A stretch of DNA of 7,222 bases from Spirochaetaceae bacterium (lineage in GTDB: Bacteria > Spirochaetota > Spirochaetia > Treponematales > Rectinemataceae): positions 1 through 7,222 of the forward strand of contig JAEUJG010000475.1 in the NCBI GenBank assembly GCA_016794765.1. The letters run 5' to 3'. The position numbers and the translations under genes were made by a program. The notes under the pieces are model-generated. The model was not told where the DNA came from and ran no database searches. It saw nothing but the letters and a program-made list of their open reading frames with translations. Positions 1 to 6,381 of the stretch are shown here, piece after piece (positions within the stretch are counted from its first letter, which is position 1; each line of letters opens with the position of its first letter).

Positions 1-2678
1 GCCGTCGTGGGAATCGTGGAGATCTCCCCCACGCCCTTCGCGCCGTAGCCGGCGCCCGACAGGACCTCTTTCCGCAGGGCGATGGTTTCCACCGGCGGAA
101 CCTGGTCGGCGCGGAGGAGACCCAAGGTCCCGAAGCGCGCCGTGGGAACGCCGCCCTCGAGGGGGAAGTCCTCCGTGAGCGCGAACCCGAGGCCCATCGC
201 CACGCCGCCCTCCACCTGGCCGGCCAAGGCGAGGGGATTGACGACGAGCCCGGAGTCGTGGGCGGCGACGACGCGCGCGAGCCTTCCGGCCGAGTCGAGC
301 TCGACGAGATGCGCGGCATAGGAGTAGGCGACGTGGCGCACGGGATTGGCCTTGCCGGAGTCGAAGGGATCGGTCTCCGCGAAGTACTCGCCCTCGAAGC
401 GCCTTCCCGCGAGGGCCGCGTAGGGGAAGGGGACGGCGCCTTCGCCCGCGCGCGCCGCGGAGGCGGCCGCGGCCGGCGCGGGAGTCGCCGCGGCGTTCTT
501 GCCGCGGGCGGCGGGACCCGTCGCCGCGGAGGCCTCAAGCAGGGCCAGACAGGCCCGGCGGCAGGCCTCGCCGGCCAGGAGGGTCTGGCGGGAGGCGGTG
601 GTCGTGCCGGAATTGGGCGTGTCGGCGGTGTCGGGCCTGGCGACGGCGACGCGGTCGGGCGGCAGGCCGAGGGTCGTGACGGCGATTTGCGCGAGGACCG
701 TCGCGAGGCCTTGCCCGATGCAGGCGGCGCCCGACAGCACCTCGACCCGGTCTTCGCGAACCCGGAGCGAACAGCGGCCGATGTCGCGATGGCCGACGCC
801 GATGCCCGTGTTCTTGAAGCCGCAGGCGAGGCCGGCCGCCCTACCCGCCTTGCGCGCGGCCTCGTAGGCCGGCTTCAGCGCGAGGAGGCATTCCTCCATC
901 GCGGTCTCGGGGCCGGCGAGCTGGCCGTTCGGCAGGACCTCGCCGGGGCGGACCGCGTTCCGCAGGCGGAACTCCCAGGGATCGAGGCCCGCCTTCGCGG
1001 CGAGCTCGTCCAGGAGGACCTCGAGGGCGAAGGCGGCCTGGGGCACGCCGAAGCCGCGGAAGGCGCCCGCGGGCGGGTTGTTCGTGTACACCGCGACGCC
1101 CTCGACGTCGATGTCCGCGTAGGAGTAGGGACCGCCCAGGTGGGTGACCGCGCGGTGAAGGACGGGACCGCCGAGGGAGGCGTAGGCGCCCGTGTCGGCG
1201 ACGATCCGGCCGCGCACGGCGAGGAGCTTGCCGCCGTCGTCGCAGGCGGCCTCGAGCTCGATCTCCATCGCGTGGCGCTTGACGTGGACGCGCGTGGACT
1301 CGGCGCGGGACAGCACGCACTTGACGGGCCGCCCGGACAGCCGGGCGAGGAGGGCCGCGTGGTGCTGGACGGTCTGGTCCTCCTTGCCGCCGAAACCGCC
1401 GCCCACGTACTCGGAGACGACGCGCACCTTCTCCAGGGGAAGGCCCAGGGTCTCCGCGACGTAGCGCTGGCCGTCGTAGACGTTCTGCTCGCCCGTGTGG
1501 ACGAGGACGACGCCGGTCGAGTCCGGCGGATAGGCCAGCGCCGCCTCGGGCTCGAGGAAGGCGTGGTCGGTGAAGGGCGTGGAGAAACGGGCGGCCGCGC
1601 GATGGGCGGCGGAGGCGAAGGCGGCTTCCGGCTCGCCGCGGCGCAGCGCGAGGCGCGAGAGGACGTTGCCGTCGGGATGAAGGCGGGGGGCGCCGGCCGC
1701 GAGGGCGGCCGCCGGCGAGAGGAGGGGCTCGAGGACCTCGTACTCGACGCGGATCGCCGCGAGGGCCGCGCGCGCGATCTCGGGGCTCTCGGCGGCGACG
1801 AGGGCGACCGCGTCGCCGACGTAGCGCGTCTCCTCGCCGATGTCCACGAGGCTCGGCCAGTCCGGCGTGAGCTTGCCGATCCAGCGCTTTCCGGGGATGT
1901 CTGCGGCGAGGGCGACGCAGGCGACGCCGGGCATCGCGCGGGCGGCGTCCGCGTCCACGGCGAGGAGGCGGGCGCGGGGATGGGCGGCGCGCAGGGCGGC
2001 GCCGTACAGCATGCCGGGCGCGGCGAGGTCGTCGACGTAGCGCGCGCGCCCTTCGGCCTTCTCCACCGCGTCCACGCGGAGCTGCGGGCGCCCGACGCCG
2101 AAACCGTCGCTTGCCGCCGCGGCCGCGGAGTCCGGGGCGCCGCCGGAAGCGCCGGCGAGGCCGCGTTTCCTGGCCGCGGCGAGCCGCACCGCGTCGAGGA
2201 TCTTCCGGTAGCCCGTGCAGCGGCAGAGATTGCGCTTGAGGGCCGCGGCTATCCGGGCCTCGTCCGGATCGGGGACCGCGTCGAGGAGGGCCTTGGCCGC
2301 CAGGACCATGCCGGGGGTGCAGAAACCGCACTGGACGGCGCCGGCCTCGGCGAAGGCGCGCGAGTAAAGCGAGAGCTCTTCCGGAGGCAGGCCCTCGATC
2401 GTGACGACGCGCTTGCCGGCCACCCGGGAAAGCGGCGTGACGCAGGAAGGGACGGGTTTCCCGTCGACGAGAACGGTGCAGGCGCCGCAGGCTCCCTCGC
2501 CGCAGGCGTTTTTGGCGCCCGTCAGGCACTCGACGCCGCGGAGCCAGGAGAGGAGGCTCGCTCCCCCGTCGGCCCGCGCCGCCACGGCCCGGCCGTTCAG
2601 GAAAAGGCAGACGACCGGCGCGGCCTCCCGCGCGCGCGCCCTCGGGGCCTCGTCCCCGGCGACCGGCCCGAGGCTCAT
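1..2678 (-). CDS. Fused [2Fe-2S]/molybdopterin xanthine dehydrogenase-family protein (XdhD-like, possibly selenium-dependent), C-terminus cut off
   Basis: This is probably a cytoplasmic purine hydroxylase (hypoxanthine or xanthine to the more oxidised purine). The 892 visible residues form one uninterrupted frame that runs off position 1. Residues ~20-95 are a plant-type [2Fe-2S] domain (C59, C64, C67, C79). Residues ~100-170 are the second [2Fe-2S] domain (C117, C120, C152, C154). The Mo-binding part starts near 195 and shows YVGGGFGGKED (424-434), DTGAYAS (495-501), GAFRGFGVPQ (538-547), IGQG (654-657) and KGVGEIS (881-887). By motif alignment Q398, F429, E433, R541 and E885 match bovine Q767, F798, E802, R880 and catalytic E1261; E802 and R880 mark purine rather than aldehyde oxidases. 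No FAD domain lies between the Fe-S and Mo parts, as in E. coli XdhD and selenium-dependent XDHs. Residues ~714-748 are an Ala-rich linker. The ATG overlaps the upstream permease stop (ATGA) and has GGGAG 8 bases before it. Probably only a short C-terminal part is missing. A selenate reductase-type Mo subunit is the main alternative. Confidence 0.9.
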   Translation of the reverse strand, partial: MSLGPVAGDEAPRARAREAAPVVCLFLNGRAVAARADGGASLLSWLRGVECLTGAKNACGEGACGACTVLVDGKPVPSCVTPLSRVAGKRVVTIEGLPPEELSLYSRAFAEAGAVQCGFCTPGMVLAAKALLDAVPDPDEARIAAALKRNLCRCTGYRKILDAVRLAAARKRGLAGASGGAPDSAAAAASDGFGVGRPQLRVDAVEKAEGRARYVDDLAAPGMLYGAALRAAHPRARLLAVDADAARAMPGVACVALAADIPGKRWIGKLTPDWPSLVDIGEETRYVGDAVALVAAESPEIARAALAAIRVEYEVLEPLLSPAAALAAGAPRLHPDGNVLSRLALRRGEPEAAFASAAHRAAARFSTPFTDHAFLEPEAALAYPPDSTGVVLVHTGEQNVYDGQRYVAETLGLPLEKVRVVSEYVGGGFGGKEDQTVQHHAALLARLSGRPVKCVLSRAESTRVHVKRHAMEIELEAACDDGGKLLAVRGRIVADTGAYASLGGPVLHRAVTHLGGPYSYADIDVEGVAVYTNNPPAGAFRGFGVPQAAFALEVLLDELAAKAGLDPWEFRLRNAVRPGEVLPNGQLAGPETAMEECLLALKPAYEAARKAGRAAGLACGFKNTGIGVGHRDIGRCSLRVREDRVEVLSGAACIGQGLATVLAQIAVTTLGLPPDRVAVARPDTADTPNSGTTTASRQTLLAGEACRRACLALLEASAATGPAARGKNAAATPAPAAAASAARAGEGAVPFPYAALAGRRFEGEYFAETDPFDSGKANPVRHVAYSYAAHLVELDSAGRLARVVAAHDSGLVVNPLALAGQVEGGVAMGLGFALTEDFPLEGGVPTARFGTLGLLRADQVPPVETIALRKEVLSGAGYGAKGVGEISTIPTT

Positions 2679-3625
2679 ATCCGCATCTCCCGGTCGAAGG
2701 GCTTGCCGAGGGCGGAGGGGCCGAGCATCCGCGACTTCCGCGCGAGGGAGAGGACGACGATGACGAGGACGTAGGGAAGCATGACGGCGAACTCGTAGGG
2801 GAACTTGATGCCGAGCACCTGGACCGCGAGCTGGAAGGCCTGGGCCAAGCTGAAGAGGAGGGCGCCGAAAAGGATCCCCGCGGGGTGCCAGCGCCCGAAG
2901 TAGACGAGGGCGACGGCGATGAAGCCGCGGCCCGCGATCATGTCGTCCGCGAACATCTTGGCCTGGCAGAGCGAGAGATAGGCGCCGGCGAGACCGGCCA
3001 TCGCGCCGCCGAGGGCGAGCGCCTGGTAGCGGATGCGCCTGACGTCGATGCCGAGGGTGTCCGCGGCGCGGGGATAGGTGCCGACCGCTCGGACCTTGAG
3101 GCCCCAGGGCGTCTTGAAGAGGAGCCACCAGGAGGCCGGCACGAGGAGGAAGGCGAGATAGGCGATGACGGAATGGTTGAACAGCACCGGCCCGAGGAAG
3201 GGAAGCTTCGAAAGGCCGGGGATCGGCAGGGTGGGGATGCCTTCGATGCCGGTGACGCCGCCGACGAAGTGGCGGAAGAGGGTGCCGGCGGCGCCCCAAC
3301 CGAGCATCTGGAGACCGATGCCCGCGATGCCCTGAGGGGCCTTGAAACTCACCGTGACGAGGGCGAAGAGGAGGCCGAGGAGCGCCCCGGCGCCCATCGC
3401 CGCGGCCAGGCCGAGAAGATTGCCGTAGGCGGCCCAGGGGCCGGCCTTGAGGAAGAAGGGCGGCAGGAAGGCCAGGAAGGCGCCCATCGCCATGATGCCC
3501 TCGCAGCCGAGGTTGAAGACGCCGGCGCGCTGGTTGAACATCTCGCCGAGACCGGCGATGAGGAGGGCCACGGAAAAGGGGACGCCGATCGAAAGGATGT
3601 TCTGGAGGGTCGCGAGGAGGTCCAT
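2675..3625 (-). CDS. BMP-type nucleoside ABC transporter, second permease (NupQ/NupC-like)
   Basis: This 316-residue integral membrane protein belongs to the BPD_transp_2 family and should form half of the inner-membrane channel together with the permease encoded just upstream. Most of its length is hydrophobic, with several Gly/Ala-rich membrane spans (for example ~9-27, 41-59, 68-94, 153-170, 201-219, 235-267 and 278-295). Family landmarks are FNLGCEGIMAMGA (37-49), the cytoplasmic coupling segment FKTPWGLKVRAVG (170-182) followed by a Gly-Ile-Asp-Val-Arg stretch, and GRGFIAVALVYFGRWHPAG (232-250). Length and motifs match the shorter permease of NupPQ-type pairs. The start lies 1 base after the upstream permease stop, with AAAGGGG 8 bases before the ATG. 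The stop overlaps the dehydrogenase start. No disruption is seen. The substrate cannot be read from the permease; a nucleoside is inferred from the whole cassette, and riboflavin (RfuCD) is the main alternative. Confidence 0.93.
   Translation of the reverse strand: MDLLATLQNILSIGVPFSVALLIAGLGEMFNQRAGVFNLGCEGIMAMGAFLAFLPPFFLKAGPWAAYGNLLGLAAAMGAGALLGLLFALVTVSFKAPQGIAGIGLQMLGWGAAGTLFRHFVGGVTGIEGIPTLPIPGLSKLPFLGPVLFNHSVIAYLAFLLVPASWWLLFKTPWGLKVRAVGTYPRAADTLGIDVRRIRYQALALGGAMAGLAGAYLSLCQAKMFADDMIAGRGFIAVALVYFGRWHPAGILFGALLFSLAQAFQLAVQVLGIKFPYEFAVMLPYVLVIVVLSLARKSRMLGPSALGKPFDREMRI
2687..2691 (-). promoter_or_regulatory. Ribosome binding site of the xanthine dehydrogenase-family gene
   Basis: The minus strand reads GGGAG, then 8 bases, then the ATG at 2678. 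The site lies inside the last codons of the upstream permease gene. It supports this ATG as the true start, and together with the ATGA overlap it points to coupled translation. Confidence 0.6.
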
Positions 3626-3626
3626 G

Positions 3627-4853
3627 TCAGCTGCCCCTTTCGGCGTCGGAGGTTTCGGCCGGCGCCGCGGCGGACGCCGGCGCGGGAGTGGCGGAAGTCG
3701 CGGAATTGGCGGGCGCCGCGTCCGACGCGGCCGCTTCCGGCGCGAGGTCGGCTTCCGTCGCGCGGCGGCGCGGCCGGAGGAGGCGCTCGAGCCGCCGGCC
3801 CACGCGGTCCTGGAGGTAGGGATTGTTCGCGAGCATGCGCGCGGAGACGATCGCGAGGATGATGGAGCCCTGGAGGACGAGGACCATGTTCGCCGGCACG
3901 CCGACCGCGCGCTGGGTCATGTCCGCGCCGAGTAGGAGGAGGCCGAAGAAGGCCGCCGCCGGCACGATGCCCGCCGGATGGAGACCGCCGAAGAGGGCGA
4001 CGACGATGCCGGAGAAGCCGTAGCCGGAGGAAATGCCCTCGATCGCGCGGCGGTGGACTCCCGTCGCCTCGATCGCGCCGGCGAGGCCGGCGAAGCCGCC
4101 CGCGAAGAGCATCGCGACGAGGAGGTAGCGTTCGACCTTGACGCCGGCGTAGCGCGCGGCCTTCGCCTCGGCCCCCGCGGCGCGCATCTTGAAGCCGATG
4201 GTCGTGCGCCAGAGGAGAAGCCAGACGAGGAAGGCCAGGGCCAAGGCGACAGCGAGCCCCCAGTGGAGGCGCGTCCCGGGGATTATCCGGTCGAGCCATG
4301 CGGCCTTGGGAAAGCGCATCGACTGGGGCGTGCCCGAGCCCATCGTGATCTCCGCCGGATCGAGGAGGGGACCGCGGAGGAGGAAGGAGTAGAGCTGGGC
4401 GGCGATGTAGTTGAGCATCACCGTGGAGAGGATCTCGTTGACGCCGAGCCGCGCCTTGAGCGCGCCGGCTATCCCGCCCCAGAGGGCGCCGCCGAGCGCC
4501 CCCGCGACGAGGGCCAGGGGGAGGAGGAGGGCCTTGGGCAGGTCGGGCAGGAAGAGCGCGACGAGGGTCGCCGAGATGATGCCGAGCTGGATCTGGCCTT
4601 CCGCGCCGATGTTGAGGATTCCGCTGCGGAAGGAGATCGCGATGCCGAGGGCGACGAGGATCAGGGGCACGGAACGCACGAGGATCTCCGTGATCCCGAA
4701 CAGGTCCTTGAGGGGCTCGGTCAGGATGACCTTGAAGGTCGCGAGCGGGTTGGCGCCGATCGCGACCAGGACGAGGGAGCTGACCGCGACCGCGACCAGC
4801 GCCGCCAGGACGACCACGACGGCGCCGTAGGCGGTCTTTGTTGCCTTATTCAT
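3627..4853 (-). CDS. BMP-type nucleoside ABC transporter, first permease (NupP/NupB-like) with Ala/Pro-rich C-terminal tail
   Basis: This 408-residue BPD_transp_2 membrane protein is the larger of the two channel subunits. It begins with a hydrophobic span (~10-33), a periplasmic loop and then further spans (~58-75, 84-101, 108-131, 138-157, 198-215, 243-261, 279-310 and 321-340). Diagnostic segments are NIGAEGQIQLG (81-91), GVNEILSTVMLNYIA (137-151), the coupling-helix region WRTTIGFKMRAAG (215-227) and GYGFSGIVVALFGGLHPAGI (277-296). After a basic stretch (~349-364), residues ~365-408 are a low-complexity tail of Ala, Pro, Ser, Thr and Glu that does not look like a membrane or folded segment; I do not recognise it as a family feature. 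The ATG overlaps the end of the ATPase gene by 8 bases and has a G-run (GGGGG) 6 bases before it, so translation is probably coupled to that of the ATPase. The function is strongly supported by family and context; the exact substrate is inferred. Confidence 0.93.
   Translation of the reverse strand: MNKATKTAYGAVVVVLAALVAVAVSSLVLVAIGANPLATFKVILTEPLKDLFGITEILVRSVPLILVALGIAISFRSGILNIGAEGQIQLGIISATLVALFLPDLPKALLLPLALVAGALGGALWGGIAGALKARLGVNEILSTVMLNYIAAQLYSFLLRGPLLDPAEITMGSGTPQSMRFPKAAWLDRIIPGTRLHWGLAVALALAFLVWLLLWRTTIGFKMRAAGAEAKAARYAGVKVERYLLVAMLFAGGFAGLAGAIEATGVHRRAIEGISSGYGFSGIVVALFGGLHPAGIVPAAAFFGLLLLGADMTQRAVGVPANMVLVLQGSIILAIVSARMLANNPYLQDRVGRRLERLLRPRRRATEADLAPEAAASDAAPANSATSATPAPASAAAPAETSDAERGS
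3634..3640 (-). promoter_or_regulatory. Ribosome binding site of the second permease
   Basis: The minus strand reads AAAGGGG, then 8 bases, then the ATG at 3625. The site lies within the last codons of the first permease gene, whose TGA stop is one base before this ATG. Confidence 0.6.
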
Positions 4854-6375
4854 CGACGACCCCCGCCATCAGCATGCCGAGCCTCGCCTTCGTCGCGTCC
4901 TTGCCGGGGATGACGGCCAGGACGCGTCCCTTGTAGATGACCGCGATGCGGTCGGAGAGGTTCATGATCTCCTCGAGCTCCTCGGAGATGAGGAGGATGC
5001 CCACGCCTTCGCAGCGGCGAGCGAGGAGCTGGTTGTGGATGTATTCCTCAGCGCCCATGTCGAGGCCGCGCGTCGGATAGACCGCGACGAGGGCCTTGGG
5101 TCCGCGCGCGAGCTCGCGCGCGAGAATCACCTTCTGGATGTTGCCGCCGGAAAGCGAGCCCGCGGCCGTCTTGGTGGAGGGGCAACGGATATCGAAGCGC
5201 TCCTTGAGCGCCTCCGCGTTCCCGTCGATCGCGCCGAGCCGGAGGAAGGAGGCCCGCGAAAAGGCGGGCGTCCCGAAGTCCTTGAGGACGAGGTTTTCCT
5301 TGATGGAGAAGGAGGGCACGATACCCTCCGTGTTGCGATCCTCGGGGATGTAGCCCATCCCCTTCGCGATCACCTCTTCGGGACCGAGGTTGGCGATCGC
5401 CTCGCCGGCGAGCTCGATCGAGCCGGACTCGATCCTCCGGAGGCCGTTGATCGCCTCCGCGAGCTCGCGCTGGCCGTTGCCGGAGACGCCGGCGAGGCCG
5501 AGGATTTCCCCCGAGCGGAGCTCGAGTTCGAGACCGTCGAGGGCGAGGTGTCCGCGGTCGCCGCGGACCTTCAGGTCCCTCGCGACGAGCAGCGGCTTGC
5601 CGCACTCGTCGGCGCAGGCGTTGCAGGGCAGGACGACCTCGTGCCCCGTCATCAGGGCGGCGAGGTCGGCGGGCGAGTGGTCGGCGGTCCGGCCGCGGAA
5701 GACCACCCTCCCCTGCCGGAGGATCGTCACCGTGTCGGAGAGGGCCTTCACCTCGTGGAGCTTGTGGCTGATGAAGATGACCGACAGTTCCCTCGTCATG
5801 TGCTTGAGGAGGGCGATGAGCTCGTCCGTCTCCTGCGGCGTGAGGGCCGAGGTCGGCTCGTCGAGGATGAGGAAACGGGCGCCGAGACAGAGAGTCTTCA
5901 CGAGCTCGACCCGCTGCTGCTCGCCGACCGAAAGCTGCCAGACGTAGGCCTCGGCCTGCACGGGCAGGCCGTGGCGCTCGGAAACCTCGGCGATGCGCCG
6001 GCGCACCGCCTTCATGTCCAGGCGGAGGCCCCGGTGGGCGCTCCGCATCCCGAGGGCGACGTTTTCCGTCACCGTCAGGTTCGGCACCAGCATGAAGTGC
6101 TGGTGCACCATGCCGATGCCGGCGGCGAAGGCGTCGCTCGGCGAGCGGAACCGCTGCTCGACGCCGTTCAAGAGGATGCGCCCCTCGTCGGGCCGGTAGA
6201 GGCCCATGAGGATGTTCATGAGCGTCGTCTTGCCCGCGCCGTTCTCGCCGACGAGGGCGAGGACCTCGCCCTCGCCCACGTCCAGCGAGACGCCGTCGCA
6301 GGCGAGGACGCCCGGGAAGCGCTTGGTGATGCCTTCGAGCCCGAGGCTCGTTATGCGCGCGCCTTCGCCGCCCAT
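4846..6375 (-). CDS. BMP-type nucleoside ABC transporter, double-domain ATPase (NupO/NupA-like)
   Basis: This 509-residue cytoplasmic ATPase carries two ABC domains in tandem and should power the two permeases encoded next. Domain 1 is complete: Walker A GENGAGKT (43-50), Q-loop Q92, signature LSVGEQQR (148-155), Walker B FLILDEPTSAL (168-178) and H-loop H204. Domain 2 has a good signature LSGGNIQK (408-415), but its Walker A is GVSGNGQRE (no Lys-Thr), its Walker B ends VYPTRGLD (no Asp-Glu pair), and its H-loop position is Glu465 in ISEEL. One competent and one degenerate site is usual for double-domain sugar and nucleoside importer ATPases. The linker holds CNACADEC (251-258), an unusual Cys cluster. 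The gene starts 6 bases after the binding-protein stop, in the same reading frame, and no clear Shine-Dalgarno is visible. The chosen ATG is the only start consistent with an intact first strand of domain 1. The sugar-importer ATPases RbsA/MglA are relatives, but the BMP neighbour argues for nucleosides. Confidence 0.95.
   Translation of the reverse strand: MGGEGARITSLGLEGITKRFPGVLACDGVSLDVGEGEVLALVGENGAGKTTLMNILMGLYRPDEGRILLNGVEQRFRSPSDAFAAGIGMVHQHFMLVPNLTVTENVALGMRSAHRGLRLDMKAVRRRIAEVSERHGLPVQAEAYVWQLSVGEQQRVELVKTLCLGARFLILDEPTSALTPQETDELIALLKHMTRELSVIFISHKLHEVKALSDTVTILRQGRVVFRGRTADHSPADLAALMTGHEVVLPCNACADECGKPLLVARDLKVRGDRGHLALDGLELELRSGEILGLAGVSGNGQRELAEAINGLRRIESGSIELAGEAIANLGPEEVIAKGMGYIPEDRNTEGIVPSFSIKENLVLKDFGTPAFSRASFLRLGAIDGNAEALKERFDIRCPSTKTAAGSLSGGNIQKVILARELARGPKALVAVYPTRGLDMGAEEYIHNQLLARRCEGVGILLISEELEEIMNLSDRIAVIYKGRVLAVIPGKDATKARLGMLMAGVVDE
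4860..4864 (-). promoter_or_regulatory. Probable G-rich ribosome binding site of the first permease
   Basis: The minus strand reads GGGGG, then TCGTCG, then the ATG at 4853. It is less canonical than the other two sites but correctly spaced. It lies inside the ATPase coding region, a few codons before that gene's TAA stop. Confidence 0.45.
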
Positions 6376-6381
6376 GTCGGA

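Noticed and set aside
841..2529. A 562-codon open frame on the minus strand, in another frame of the dehydrogenase
   Set aside because: It is Arg/Pro-rich, low-complexity translation lying out of frame with the conserved [2Fe-2S] and Mo-binding sequence.
258..2774. An 838-codon open frame on the plus strand opposite the dehydrogenase
   Set aside because: Its product is a repetitive Gly/Arg/Glu/Ala-rich sequence with no recognisable domain. The minus strand encodes a fully conserved enzyme across the same bases. Long stop-free antisense frames are expected at this GC content.
6084..6106. A perfect 9-base inverted repeat (GCACCAGCA / TGCTGGTGC, 5-base loop), possible terminator or regulatory hairpin
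   Set aside because: It lies in the codons of the conserved MVHQHFMLVP Q-loop segment of the ATPase, has no T-tract and is explained by the protein sequence. Attenuation inside the gene cannot be excluded but has no support.
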